The notes beneath the pieces were generated by a model. The model made no database searches and was not told the DNA's origin. It saw only the letters and a program-made list of their open reading frames with translations. Shown here in pieces: positions 21,171 to 34,217 of a DNA stretch of 64,000 nucleotides. Position numbers and translations under genes: made by a program. Position 1 is the first letter of the stretch; each line of letters starts with the position of its first letter. Source of the stretch: Parasponia andersonii (Eukaryota; Streptophyta; Magnoliopsida; Rosales; Cannabaceae); the NCBI GenBank assembly GCA_002914805.1, contig JXTB01000633.1, forward strand, positions 20,451 through 84,450. Direction: 5' to 3'.

Positions 21171-22506
21171 TTCCTCACTGTATGTTATAAGAAATAAATA
21201 AGTGTTTATTATATTTGAAATAAGTAAGTTCAAATGTTCAATGAAAGTGAAAAACAAAAAATATTTTAGAAAATCCTTTGAAAAAATTAGAAATTTTCAA
21301 TAACTCCTTGAGAAAATATAAGAAAACGACAGTAATTTGCTCAAAGTACAGCAAATCAGTCTTTTTAGTGGCCACAAAATCGTTAATATCAAAAAAATGT
21401 TATTAAAGTATGAGAAAGTCTCTCCATCTTGCAAGCAAAATTACCATTTCAGCCTATGCTTTTACTTTTTTTAATCTTAAAGTTGTATTTTTCATAATTT
21501 TTGAGGAGCTTGTCATTTAGCTTAATCGGTTAAAATAACTTGCAATAGGCCTTTACTTTCCTTGGCTTTTAGTGAGGGATTTAGTTTCTCAAAAGGACAT
21601 TGAGGGATTGAACGATTTGCTTTCAAGAAAATATTTCATAAATCTAAGTCCAGAAATAATCAAAAACAAATTAGAACAACACCAGGGGGTCAAAATTAAG
21701 CAAATTCACCACAGAATGTTTTGAGCCTTTTTTCAACAAAATGTTAAATTATACGGATAACATCTCAAGTTGAAAGTATTGAGCACTTTAATCCTTTCAG
21801 CACTTAAATTACAACATACTTTATTTTGTTTGGAAACAGTTTTATTGATGGAAGGTAGAAGCATCTCTATTCCACCGCTTTGACTTTCTTATGTTTCCCC
21901 AGAAAAAAATAATGAAAATAAAATTAATTTTCATTAAAAATACAATTATATTTCCCAAAAAAATAATAAAAACGAAAATAATATTCACTAAGAATGCAAA
22001 TTCCTTTAATCCTAATCACGCAGAGAAGCATTAAGCCAGAATATAGCTTACTAACAAAAAAATAATAATCTAGTAGTCATGAAATTTATCTGAATTGGTC
22101 AAAACAATGTATTATAAACCCCATGCATAGAAAAGGTATGAGCTTTTGAGGCGTACTTTAATCCCTGCTTGCTTACCTTCAGCAATGCCAATTTTATTGC
22201 TGCTTCCACAAGTAGAGGCCTTTATTACAAGTTGAAGATGCAAATTATCAATTCGATTAATCGCCAGAGGAGCTGATACGCAGTTAAATGCCATAGCATG
22301 AGGGATCTTCAAGAATGGAGAAACTTCAAAGCTCACATCAATCAGAAAGCATCTTCAGTCACATTCCGCTCAATCAAACTCTAATAGTTGAGACAATAAT
22401 ATGAAAATCTCTTAACTTCCATCAGCACCACAAGATTGAATGTGTATTATGTGCTTGCATGTTGAGATGATCAGTATTGGGTGTAACTTATTATACACCA
22501 ACACTC
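21171..22506. other. Intergenic DNA, copy A, downstream of the RecA pseudogene
   Basis: Collinear with about 49722-51111 of copy B. It includes the conserved open frame at 22112-22336 listed separately. The rest is AT-rich without a supported gene. Confidence 0.75.
22112..22336 (-). other. Open frame conserved in both duplication copies, 3' of RecA
   Basis: About 74 codons on the minus strand, matched at 50742-50960 in copy B. Protein-like text includes SFEVSPFLKIPHAMAFN and NRIDNLHLQ. Both copies carry a consensus splice donor (AAGGTAAGC on the minus strand) near its end. It lies 170-400 bp downstream of the RecA stop, so it may simply be 3' UTR. It could also be an exon of an alternative transcript or of another gene. 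Family not recognised. Confidence 0.3.
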
Positions 22507-23467
22507 TCAGCTGGTCTCGAACAGCAATTGCCTTAAGAGACTGACTCTCTTATCAAAAATCACTTCATTTTCAGCTAGATAACTCTCAGCTACTTGAGCA
22601 GGCCGGCTGCAGCTATAGACAACTTAGGCCTAGCCAAGGCCCCTAATTCCTTTTAACACTATTTTATATAAAATCGTGGAAAGAAAAAACAAATTAGAAA
22701 AATATTAGAAAAATATCAAGAAGCCTGTATTTTTGAAAGTTGGAACAATAATATCCTATTATTCAGCCATTTGCTTATTTAAAAAGTCAAAAAAAAATCT
22801 TGATTCTTAAATTTCAATAAGTATTAAATACTTTAATTATGCAATATTTCCTTTTAAAATATGGTGCATTATCTTTTCATATTTCGGTAGTCATTTCTTT
22901 TCGAATTAGATCTTTATATTTAGTCTATCTTTTTTCTTTTTTTTTTTTGCCAGAATAATTAACCCATCTTTTAAAGTAATATGCTACCTAAATTTTTTGA
23001 AAAGAATGGATAACTCTTTGTTTAATGTTTTTTTAACCATTAATGTTTCTCATTTTTAAAATTTATAAATCATTTTTTGTTTACTTATAAATAAATATCT
23101 ATTTTGTTTTTGATTTTACAGTACACTTTTCAAAAAAAAAATCCAATTTATTTTCATATTTCAAGTTCTATCTCTTCAAATTCTTAATTACTTATTTGCT
23201 TATAATAAGTTGAATCCTATTTATCTTTTTTTTTTAAAATCTTATTTCTTATTAATTTATTGATTAATATTGTTGCTTGAATTTTACCGTAGTTATTTCA
23301 GTATTCTTTTATTGGTACCTTGTCTTAACTAAAACAATAACTGTATGAGAATTGCATAGTGAATAATGTATTTTACGAAGGGCTTGGGTCATTATTCTCG
23401 ACTGTATATCTTTCCTTACACCACCAAGTGAAACATCAATTTCACGTTGGGGTATGAGGGCAGCTAC
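22507..23467 (-). pseudogene. RecA-like gene, decayed copy A
   Basis: Two pieces match the intact gene at 51112-55579. The last 94 bp of exon 8 are at 22507-22600, and exon 6 ([16 protein letters not shown] and onward) is at about 23321-23467. Exon 7, most of exon 8 and the introns between are replaced by about 720 bp of unrelated DNA (22601-23320). The end of exon 6 is damaged, losing the Asn-Gln before the splice donor. Homology continues in intron 5 to about 23614 and stops; exons 1-5 are absent. Confidence 0.88.
22601..23320. other. Unmatched DNA replacing RecA exon 7 and most of exon 8
   Basis: AT-rich sequence with no partner in copy B. It starts GGCCGGCTGCAGC and has no long open frame, terminal repeats or clear target duplication. 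It is either an insertion plus deletion or a gene-conversion scar. Confidence 0.5.
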
Positions 23468-23614
23468 CTGAAAAATATGAACATGCCAGAAATTAACATG
23501 ATTTTTCAAACATCCGGAATAGGACTAAACAAAAATCTATATTCTTAACTAGAGAAAGTACTATTAATCGAGCAAGGCAAAGAAAGAGACTTCTGAATAC
23601 GAACGCTCGAAACT

Positions 23615-23873
23615 AAGTTCTGTGTTGGCTTAGGACTTAGGCTGCTTGACTTCATTGTTTACTTGACAAGGTAACAAGCGCAAATCAGGCTCTCAAACTC
23701 CAGAAAAAACCCCAATTAATTACGCAGAATCTTGTCAACAGTATTCAAGTTGATATTGCTTAATTTCAAACTGTTTATTAATTCGGTTCAGTTTCAAAGC
23801 GCTGGTCAAACATATTTTCTTGAAAATATTGCTAATTCAAAACAGCTTGCATCCCCAGTTGAGAGTTGAGACT

Positions 23874-23919
<46 letters not shown>

Positions 23920-26220
23920 GTTTTTGCTGTTTTTGATAGTGATAACGACTCTGTATTTTTTAAAAATGACAAATCTGTACCATCAAGTTTGAAATGGTAA
24001 CCAAGTTATTAATCCTCTCTGCAAATTTTTGTAGGGATGTTCTTTTCCCAAACTGATTACTAGAAACATCATAAAAATAGATACTTAATTAACGATGAGA
24101 GGCTCTATTGCCAGTTGTGATTATATTCCCATCTCTTTCAAAGTGAACCCCTTATAAAATTTTAAATTTTCAAAATTTATTTACACACCTTTTAAACTAT
24201 TCATCAAGCACCAAAACCCATTAATAAACGTTTTCTAACAAATTTTTTCATACTCATTACTAATAGAATAAAATCCAACAGAAACCAAACGTCTTGGCTC
24301 ATTATCCATTTTTTATTTTATTCTTCAAAACTTTGGTGTATATTGCCCACATAGTTTATATTTGAGAAAGAGCGAGAAATTACCACAATACTAAAACTGG
24401 AGATCATCATAGCAATTAGGTTTTGAAGTGAAAGGCAACAGGCCAAAAAATGAAGTTCAAATTTATCATGAAGAATGCGACCATTTGTGAGACAATTGAC
24501 GTAAAAAAAAAATACTTGAGTTACTATAAAAAGTCAATAATTAGATGCAAAACTATAGTCAATCTCTCGTGGCACATCTTGGCCTTTAAATATTGCTATT
24601 GTTTACCTATCTTTTCTTTTTTTTTCTTTTTGTGAGAGACTTCATTAGAACAACAAGAGATGAGGTGACTGAAATTGTAAAAAGCCTATTTTAATTAAAG
24701 GTGTGTTAGTAATTTCACCAAGAGACGGATTATAAATGAAATTAAGTTAAAATGAATTTGGGCCAAAGTGCAAAACTCTTGAGAAAATAGAAGCTATTTC
24801 GCAATATCTAAGAGTTAAATTGAAAGAAACTTGAAACCAGAGGTTTCTGTGCAAATTTGGGGAGTTTAAACCCCAACTCAAACTTGTCACCAGGTACAAT
24901 TCCCCCAATAAGTTTTAGAAATCCCAAAATTCACCTTTCCCCTCCTGTGCTCCCTCTTATCTCTCACACACTTGTTCCTTACTCCAACAAGATGCCGACT
25001 ACCAATGTTCCTTGTCGATGATGACATACCCCGTCGAAGTTCTCCCTAGCGGGCAACAAAGCCACGCCGGCCAATCCCATCAACATTCGCATCATGTGGG
25101 CGAAGAGACGAAATGGTGAAGAACACGCCTCCTCTATGTTTTAAGCCTTCTTGCATCACTATGACTCACCATCTCCCATCACCGCTGACAAGTAAAGCTC
25201 TAGCTCATTGTCCACATCACTTTCTAATAGGTCTTATTGCTACCTCAGCCATTTTGGTCACCACATCTCTTTGGTGTTTTTGTTATGTGTGAACATATGG
25301 GTCTGAGAAGTGAATTTTCGACTCGGCCGTTCGATTGAAGTTTAGTTGTTGTTTTTAGAATACAATCATCAAATTGAATAGGTTGCAAGACATAGAACAT
25401 GACCATCGAATTTTGTTACGGGCAAGTACCACTCTATAAGGCTTAGGTTTTTCATCTAGTTTTGCACACAAAAGCTTGAATTTCGCCTTACACTTGAATT
25501 GGATTAGCAATATCGCTGCAATAGCTAATTTCAATGTTTTGGACTTGTGGCATTCTTTATTTTGCCATTATTTTGAGGCTCCAATTGGAAAAGTTATCTT
25601 CCAAAGAGAGCGAATCGAAGTTATCAAACCATACTCAATGCTTTTGCCAACTGCTAAGGGATACCATATGCATCTGGTAGTTAGGTGTAGCTATCCTAGT
25701 AAGATAAAGACTTAGTTACCATTTTTTAAATTTATTTTGTATAAAAACTTGATCATATTTCTATATGTGAGAAATGTGAAATTCCATTGTTTTGATAATT
25801 GTGAATATTTTTGAATGATATTAGATATATTCTATAGCTGTCAGAATTTCTACATTCAGGTTTTAAATTTGGATTTGAAAAAAAATATAATCATTATACA
25901 ATCTGATTTTCTAAAATTCTAAACTGATAATTTTATGAAAAATCAGAAAATTATTTAGATCTAAACTTTTACATAGTTATTCTAAATATTATATGTGTCG
26001 TAAGAACATAGATGAGTACTGTATTACTACTATCAAAGTCCTTAAATTACTCGCGTAGAGTGTTTTCTAATAACCTCTCGTTTAGGCAATATTTGTAGAA
26101 CCCTTTAAAAAATTTTAAATAAAAAAGTTTGCGGGGCTCACAAGAGGGGGTCAAACTCCCTCATATTTCTTCCCCACACGTTCTCTCACTTTCTCTCGCT
26201 CTCTTTTCTCTTTCTCTCTG
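23615..26220. other. Intergenic stretch with no recognised gene
   Basis: Mostly AT-rich. A (CT)n microsatellite covers about 23876-23913. A short, relatively GC-rich patch near 25000-25200 has broken frames that I cannot assign. CT-rich sequence abuts the LINE 3' end near 26165-26220. No RNA gene or element was recognised. Confidence 0.5.
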
Positions 26221-26418
26221 GTAATTTATTAAATAAAAGAAAATAAAAATAAAAAAAGTACAAAATGTTTGAAAAATACAATCTCTAAAATGGAAAATAA
26301 TAACAGTTGAAAACAGATTTAGGAGGAGCCAGATAGTTATGCCGAAACAAAACTATTATCTTAACCTCCCAACAATGCCACATTAAAATCCTTTTTGCGT
26401 AAAACCCAATGAAAAAAA

Positions 26419-26419
<1 letters not shown>

Positions 26420-26464
<45 letters not shown>
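26420..26464. repeat. 45-base A run inside the LINE 3' UTR (T run on element sense)
   Basis: Uninterrupted A on the plus strand, so poly(T) in the LINE transcript sense. It lies only about 25 bp after the ORF2 stop and well inside the 3' UTR. Confidence 0.9.
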
Positions 26465-26465
<1 letters not shown>

Positions 26466-26488
26466 CACATTGTATTATAAATGGGCAA

Positions 26489-29400
26489 CTAAGAAAAGTG
26501 GTAACCACAAAGTCCTGAATAATCTTTCTTAATTGCATCATGGATAAATGGGGGGAGCAGTATATGCCACCAAGTCAGAGCTTGAATACTCATAGTTTTA
26601 GAAGCCAAAATATCAACAACAACATTCCCTTTGCGAAAGATGTGGGAAATATGAAAATGCATCTTTGAAATCAACCCAAGACAACACATCAACGATGGTC
26701 TCCAACGCCAAGGAATAGACAAAGAACGAGACTTAAGAATCGAAACCAAATAAGCCGAATCGTTTTCTAGCCATAAGTTTTTCCAATCTAAGTCCCATGC
26801 ATAGAAAATAGCATGAATCATAGCAGCCAATTCCGCCTTAAAAGCATAGATCTTACCAATAGAAATGGTAAAACCCTCTTTAAAGAAACCCTTGGACGTC
26901 CTAAAAACACCACTATAACCTGCTAATCCAGGACAACCATAAACAGCATTATCTGTATTAACCTTTAACCATCCTAATGGTGGGATTTGCAAAAATACTT
27001 CAACTATTTTTGGAGCTTTTGATGGCTTTAGCTTGACGTTAAGATATTTCAGAATTCCTAACTCCTCTAAAGAATTTCTTATGGTACCTGATCCAACATT
27101 GTTAGATTCACCAACTACACGCCATACCAGAGTGATGGCCATATGGATAAAAGTGAGCTTATTGTCAAACAATAACTTGTTACGTGAAGTCCAAATAACC
27201 CAAACAGTAGTCACAATAGTCGATCTCCAAAGCTGTGAAACTTGGCTACTAAAATTAGCGCCAAAGATTAATAACAGAGCCATCCAGTCGAATATGCCGC
27301 CTAAAAGCCAAAGAGATAGCTCTCCAAAGACTGCAGGCAAAGTCACATGAGATGAAAAGGTGATCAGAAGTTTCCTTATTTCTAAAGCAAAAATGACAAC
27401 ACAAAGTCATGATAAAGCCTCTCTGCATGAGATTACGTTCCGTTGGAAGTTTATCTTGAAGAGATCTCCAAAAAACCATAGAACGCGATGGAGGAATATA
27501 TCTAGCCCAAAACTTATTACTCCATCTTTCCTTTACAGAAGGACCGACCAAAGAATTATAGGCATCTGCACAAGTAACATTACCAGAAGCAGAATGTTGC
27601 CAAATAAATGTATCTAGAGAATCACAGATAACCGTCTTCCAGATCTCTTCAGTAATCATCAGAAAATTGGAAGTAAAGAAAGTAGGTAGAGACCATTCAT
27701 GATCCGAAACAAGTTCACCAATGGTAGTATCAATGCCAGGTTCTAAAATATCATTGCAATCTATCATCTCAATTAAAGGAGAACCAAGCCAATTATCACT
27801 CTAGAAGCATACCTTAGAGTTTCTATCAGGTGCCCAAATTGACTCATCGATAAGAGACTGGATATAAGATCTCAAACCACACCGAATAGAAGACTTCCAA
27901 AATCGATGTTGAGTAAAACCATTAGAGAAAAATCTCTCTCTTAAGAATCTAAAAACGGAAGAATCATCAGTCAATAAGCTCCAAGCAAGCTTCTTACAAT
28001 GCCACGTTGAGAATTCTAGGATCGCGAAGGCCAAGACTACCGTCCTCTTTAGATTTACAGCACATCTTCTAAGAGACAATAATTGGCTTAGCCACTTTGG
28101 ATGATCCAGACCACAAAAAATTTCTAATTGAAGAAATCAACTCTTTTAAAAGAGTAACTGGCTATTGATAGACTTGAAAAGAATAAGATAAATGACCTAT
28201 GATTACGGAATTAATAATGCTAACTCTCCCAGCAATTGAAAGATTCAAACCTTTCCAATATTCGAAGTCATTATAAATCTTGTCCAGTAGCGATTGAAAA
28301 TTAGAACGCTTTGGAGAACCAACAAAAAGAGAGACTCCAAGATAACTTAATGACGAACCACCTCTCCTCATACTAGTGAAGTTCAGGAAATTAGAAATTA
28401 TAGCAGATGGAACTATACGACCAAAATAAATAAAAGACCTAGAATAATTCACTTGTTGCCCAGACAAAGTTTTATAATGCTGGAGAGCCTTCATAATAAC
28501 TCTAACATTGTTCTTAGAAGCCTGAGAAAATAAAAGCACATCATCTGCAGCCTTCTCCTTTCTAGTAGAAGTCATTGGAACAAGATCGCCCTAACGAATC
28601 AAAATGTTGAAATAACGACTGAGGTAATCTTCAGCAAGAATAAATAAAAGAGGAGAGAGAGGGTCACCCTGTCTGACTCTTCTTGAACATGAAAAATAGC
28701 CATGGGGGAAACCATTAATCAGAATAGAAAGATGAGCCGAGTGAAATATATTTTCCACCCAATTAACAAAATTGTTGTCGAACCCAAAAGATGAAAGAAC
28801 AACTTTAATAAAGTCCCACCACAAAGTATCGAAAGCCTTTCTAATGTCCAACTTCATAGGAAAATTGCCCCCAAAACTTTTTTTATCCAAACAATTATAA
28901 CATTCCGAAGCGTCAGCAATACAATCTCTAATACTTCTTTTAGGCACAAAACCAAATTGATTAGGAGAAATAATCCGAGAACAGATGCGACCCAAACAAT
29001 CAGCAATGATTTTAGTAATCAGTTTGTAAAGAAAATTCCCCAAAACAATAGGCCGATATTGATCAATAGTAAGAGCATGATCCACTTTTGGAATTAACAC
29101 GAGAAAATTAGAATTAAGACCAAGTGTTAAACTACCAGAGTGGAAGAATTGATAGACCGCAAAAACCACATCTTGACCAACAATATCCCAACAATGGCGA
29201 AAGAACTTGCCTAAAAAGCCATTAGGGCCTGGAGCACTTGAAGCATCCATATCAAATACTGTCAACCGAATGTATTCTTCATTAGGAATTCGACAAAGCA
29301 CCAAATTATCTGAAAAAGAGACCAGATTCAGAATAATCTCCTGAACACTGGAATAATCAGTAACACTAACTTGAGGCTCAGTGAACAAATCTTTATAGAA

Positions 29401-30578
29401 AGATTGAATATCAGAAGAAATTAAAATAACATCTTCCATAATATCCTCATCAATCTTCATATGACTCAAAACCTTTTTTGCCTGACGATGTTTCACCATA
29501 TTATGAAAGAAAGCAGAATTTTTGTCCCCTTCTTTAAGCCATTTGATCCTACTCTGTTCTCATAGATAAGTTTCTTCCTAAGATAAATAATTGTCTAAGG
29601 TACAAAGTGCTTCATTTTCTTGGAAAAGAAAAGAGTCAGAAAGACCCTCATTAGCTATTCAGTCCTGAATGGATAAAACATTCTCTGTGGCTTTAGAAAT
29701 ATTGAGCTTGAGATCACCGAAAACTTCCCAATTCCATAATTTCAATTCACGCTTCAAATCCTTAAGTTTATTAACCAAAATAGACATCAGGGAACCAAAG
29801 TAAGAACAAGACCAAACCTTACTAACAAAATCCTTAAATATGGGATGAGAAAGCCACATTCCTTAGAAACGAAAAGGTCTAGGGCCAGTAGCAGCGTCTT
29901 TCTTGGAAGATAACAATAAAGGATGGTGGTCCAAGTGTAAACGAGGCAAACAAATACTAGAAACCTGATTCCATTGCTCTAAGAACTCTTCATTACAAAA
30001 AGCTCTATCAAGACGAGACATCACCAACCTTCCCCCCCGGGAACCACACCAAGTAAAAAAAGGACCTTGGGAGTCAAGGTCAATCATATTGCAAAGGGTC
30101 ACACCAGCTCTGAAGTCTTCATAAGAACTTCGTTTAATGATACCCGTTGTCTCATGAGCACCCATAATGGAATTAAAATCGCCCAAAACCAACCAAGGAC
30201 TAGTCACATGCAAGGAATATAAGCAGTCCTATAAGTCACGACGAACAATATAATCACAACTAGCATAGACAAAACTAGTAAAAAACAAGACATATTGAAT
30301 ATGAAAGATAAAGTAATATGTTGGGAATGAGAAGCAATAACCTGAAAATTAGAGATGGCCAAAGTGCCAAATACCCAGACAGAAGGAAGTACTTTATCAT
30401 TTTCAGCCACTAAATGAAAACCAAGAGAATTCCAAAAGCAGGAAGGAACAGAGCTAAACATGCACATTAGCTTTGCTAAGAAAAGAATATCTGGTCTATG
30501 ATGAATACATAAATCTCTAAGAGATCTTTAGGTACCAATATTAGAGATACCCTAACAATTCCAATAAAGGACCTTCAT
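26489..30578 (-). pseudogene. LINE ORF2 (endonuclease-RT-zf-RVT-RNase H)
   Basis: The ATG at 30578 overlaps the ORF1 stop (ATGA). The endonuclease reads MKVLYWNC at the start, WLVLGDFNSIMG near 30190 and SRLDRAFCN near 30020. RT (29499-28162) shows QFGFVPKRSIRDCI, KLDIRKAFDTLWW and RQGDPLSPLLFILAEDYLSR. The catalytic block reads AADDVLLF, so the usual aromatic residue of YADD is lost. The zinc-binding zf-RVT lies near 27560-27300. RNase H (about 26953-26550) keeps the acidic residues in VNTDNAVYG, AFKAELAAM and LENDSAYL. At least four frame changes interrupt the ORF. Known role of the family: target-primed reverse transcription. Confidence 0.87.
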
Positions 30579-31999
30579 TGAGAAATAGTTTTCAAAGTCC
30601 TCGTGACAGGCTTAGAGTACTGAGCTTGAGAAGCTTTCTTCTTTTTCTTAGACTGCACTTCTTGCCAACCCTCATCTTTTGATGTGAAGACCTTGGTTGG
30701 AGAGAGATCACTAGTGTCCAAACTGTGGTCACTCTTAGATTCCGCAAAAGAAGAAGAACCCTTCGGATTAGAAATACCTACCTCGGCAGTAGAAGCCTCA
30801 ATATGCTCTTCATGAACCTCAGTGTTAACTACTTTATCCATATTCGAAATGTCTCTGAAACATGGTTTAAGGCTACATCTTCTTTAGAATTTACGTTTTC
30901 ATCAATGGCTTCCAACTCATCTTCCTTATCATAATGAGCTTTATTCTTTTCTAGGCTGTCAACTATTTCAACTTCATCTTCCATATTTCCAAAACGCACA
31001 AGAGAATTATCCTTGCCTAAATTCGATGCAAGAGAAGTGAAAATATTCGTTACTGGCACATCCGAAGATTTTTGAACATCTTTGGAAACTACTTGATTGG
31101 TATAGGCTTTGCAACATAGACTTGTTGCTTCGGGGCTGATCCCTCACTCTTATTAGTGATCTTTTCCTTGTCCTCTTTTGGTTTATTATGATAACAATTA
31201 GAAGGAACATGGCCAATAGAGGAACAAGTAGAACAAAAATCGGGAAATCTCTCATAAGAGAGATAAATAAAACGACATTCATCTCCGCTCTTAACTTGAA
31301 TTGAGTCAAGCAAAGGATTCTTGAGGTCAATATCCACCAAAACTCAAGCAAAATGACCAAAATCCCAATTAAGAGTAGCCTGATCAATCTTCAAAGGAAC
31401 CCCCACAGCCCTAGCCAAATCAGAAAGGATTTGTGGATGCCAAAATTCCCATGGTAATTCATAAAAACGGATCCAAACTTGAACATTATAGTCTTTTACT
31501 CACTAGGTACGAAACTGGGAACTCATGGCTGAAGTCTTAAGATACCTGACTTAATATTCAAAGAACTCATACTCCAAACACGAGTCTTATCTTGCTCCGA
31601 AGTAAGCAAAATTAGAAAGTACCCCTTGCCCAAAGAAATAAGGCGCCAAGATGAAATTTTCCAAATTGAATCTAGTCTTGCCTTCAAATCAAGCAAAAAC
31701 CAAGGTTTTTCACCCTTAGATAAAATGACACGTCTAATAAGAGAAAACTTATAAAGATTCAATCGTTCTTCTACTATAGTAAGATTAACCTTGACTGAAA
31801 TGTAAGCACCCTTTTGTTGAGGAATAGAAGATGTGAAAGGGAGGGGCATAACCATTGCTTTCTTGTTGAGAACCACATCAGCAAAGGATTTTGCATAGGG
31901 AGCCAAAGAAGAATCAGCCACAATGTCCTTCTTATGGAATGAAAAAAGGTCTTTGTGACCCAAGATCTCGTCACCCATAGTGACCACGATAATCGGCAC
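30575..31999 (-). pseudogene. LINE ORF1 (RNA-binding, CCHC zinc knuckle)
   Basis: Probable start at MGDEILGHKDLF, with MPIIVVT a few codons upstream in frame. The first 158 codons (31999-31523) resemble the plant DUF4283 domain (VILSKGEKPWFLLDLKARL). A CX2CX4HX4C knuckle, CSTCSSIGHVPSNC, is at 31194-31235. The C-terminus is lysine-rich (EVQSKKKKKASQ) and ends at 30575. Stops and frame changes near 31500, 31340 and 31060 break it. It would coat LINE RNA. Confidence 0.8.
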
Positions 32000-32030
32000 T
32001 ATAGCAAAACAAACAACACTAGCAGATCAT

Positions 32031-32607
32031 TGTAGCGGGTATGAACTGTAGCGAAACCCTAGCAGATCACTATTTGGTACTGCAGTTAATGTTCGGATCG
32101 ATTTGTCTATTTTATAAGGAAAGCCGTTTTACAAACCTCGATCGTGGGTTCAAATGTGTCCTTAGCAAAAGGCATAAATTCTTCAATCGAAGACTTTGGA
32201 TTAATGATAGCATATTGCTGAGAGCTCCAAATTCTAGGTCTTTACCCCTAATGACTTTTTTCTATTAAGCAACCCCAATGAAAGACTTAATCAACCGTTA
32301 ATCTGGGCAAATCATGAGGCGGTCACAGCCACATGAGACCATTGTCAAATTTCATTTGGGACAATCAAAACTTTGTTTTGTCATTAACGTTGGAGAAAAA
32401 CTAGGTTTGAGGTTGGTTTCCTAGGAGCCAAACGAAAAAAGCGATGGAAAGGTTATTACTAGTTAAGGGTAGAAAGTTTCAAAATATTAGAAGACACACT
32501 GTAGCGGGTAGGAACTGTAGCGAAACTCTAGTAGATCACTATTCGGTACTGCAGTTAATGTTCGGATCGATTTATCTATTTTATAAGGAAAGTCATTTTA
32601 CAAACCT
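32031..32607 (+). repeat. Pair of 108-bp direct repeats (32031-32138 and 32500-32607)
   Basis: Both start TGTAGCGGGTA and end TTTACAAACCT, offset 469 without indels and with few substitutions. The 361 bp between has no gene. They are too short and lack clear TG..CA ends or a primer site to be called a TRIM element. The LINE 5' end abuts the first copy. Confidence 0.7.
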
Positions 32608-32624
32608 AGGGGAGTAAATCTGGT

Positions 32625-34217
32625 TTGACAGGTTGGCATTTAAGAAAATATTTTCAAAAAAATGATATTTTTATAATTTTTATAATTAATCTCATATAAG
32701 GTCCATTTAAGGCTTGGGACTTCAAAACGAAGTTTCCAATTTTAAATTTGGATCTAGTGAGGTTAAGAGACAAGCTTTAATATATAATATTGCTAAGTTA
32801 AGAAGTGGCATGAATTCTAAGACGCTAGGCTCGGGATTATGCCTCATGTTGTGTGCTAGGAGTCGGGTTTTGACCTAGACCTAAATTAGTAGAGTTATAT
32901 ATATACCTAGCTATCTTGGATGTTAGGGATTTAGTAGTAATGTATGTTTTTCAATTTGATACTTTGTTGGGAAAGTCACTTCTAAAAATGAGCGAACGGG
33001 ATTCTTAAAACGATCTTTCGAGTAGCCAATCAACCTACGGGGAATTATACAAGCATCGATAGCTTGGTACAGCTATCAAGACAAGGTAGGATTCAATTAC
33101 CTTGTTTTTATATTACTTTGATTTTAATGATGTATTATGACCTATTTTTGAAAATTGTGAATTTTCTTAAATTCAAATGATTTGATGGATATTTGATAAA
33201 CTTGTGAACTATTTAAATGAATTAAATTTTTTTGGGTTTGGACTATATCATTTTTATGTACGTCTAAAAATTATAATTTTAGAAAAACCCATATTTTATG
33301 CAACCCATTTTTTAGGAAATCCCAGAATGATTCCAAATAGGTTTTAAGGCATGATTTTTTGATGTATACGATACATAGTTATTACAAACTCTATTACATA
33401 TTATACATATTGTTAGATCATACACTTGATTACCATTATTACATCACGGTAGTTTTGATCGCTAGCGAGTTGTTGCACTGCAAAATTTGCTGACACACCT
33501 CTGGATAGTGTCAGAATATTGGGTATCTTTGGTAAAAGGGTATTACGAGACCATGATGGGAGGATCAAAGCTCATACCTATTTATACTTGATTTATGATA
33601 TGTACAATTATATAGTTTTGGTTTTAGTTTTGAATATATGATTATTCCTAATCTCGATTACTTTGTAAAGTTGATTTATAAATAGATTTTAGAAAAGTAC
33701 TTATCACGTAAGTTTAAGGAATATCTTTCATTCTAGAAAGGTAATTAGATTTTTACTGAGCACTTAAATGCTCACTCCCTATCTTTTCCCTTCTCTTGTA
33801 TAGTATGATTTTGGCAACTCTGGAGCAAAATAAGGTAGAGGAAGCTTTGTTACTAATTTAGTTTTTTTGTAATTTCTTAGTGGCTCCTATCATATGTTGA
33901 TGAACTTATATCAATACTCTATGGCTTTACTTATGATTTAGCTTGTATTGCTTATTATGCCTAGTTATTGAAAATGAGAATGATGCCATGACTTATTTTA
34001 TAACTACCATTATCAAATCTATGTCTAATGGTGATCACAAACTTTGAATATTTTTATTTTTAGAATATTTTTACAAAATTTTGTAAAGGATATTGTTTTC
34101 TAATTAATTTTCATTTTTTAGGAAAACTGAAGTTTATAAATTTTTCTAAAACAACTCATAAATTTCTACTTGTATAATTTTTCTTTCTATCACTGGCCTG
34201 AGGTTTGGTTCATGACA
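32625..34217 (+). mobile_element. Old Ty3/gypsy-type LTR, plus orientation
   Basis: The overall plan resembles the LTR at 34858-36623 read in reverse: GGATTCAATTACCTTG, then a CCTCTGGA block, then GAGCACTTAAATGCTCACTCCC, ending GGTTCATGACA at 34217. Shared landmarks in the same order suggest a diverged relative. The left boundary is a guess. No coding internal region follows before the next element at 34858. Confidence 0.45.

Larger units (their letters stand above)
26221..32018 (-). mobile_element. L1-type LINE with RNase H domain, near full length
   Basis: Element order on the minus strand is ORF1 (31999-30575), ORF2 (30578-26489) and a 3' UTR to about 26221, ending near AATAAATTACCAG. ORF1 has a DUF4283-like region and a zinc knuckle. 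ORF2 has endonuclease, reverse transcriptase, zf-RVT and a C-terminal RNase H, the layout of many plant LINEs. Frameshifts and stops make it inactive. I could not find flanking duplications, and both outer ends are approximate. Confidence 0.88.

Noticed and set aside
24900-25250. GC-richer patch as a possible gene
   Set aside because: All frames are interrupted and no motif is recognisable.
26420-26464. Poly(A) tail of the LINE
   Set aside because: The LINE is on the minus strand, so its tail should read T on the plus strand; the run is A and lies inside the 3' UTR.
26285-26488. Small ORF with poly-Phe
   Set aside because: Homopolymer translation of the 45-base run in the LINE 3' UTR.
27033-27617. 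Plus-strand frames over the LINE
   Set aside because: Shadows of the minus-strand ORF2; no recognisable domain.
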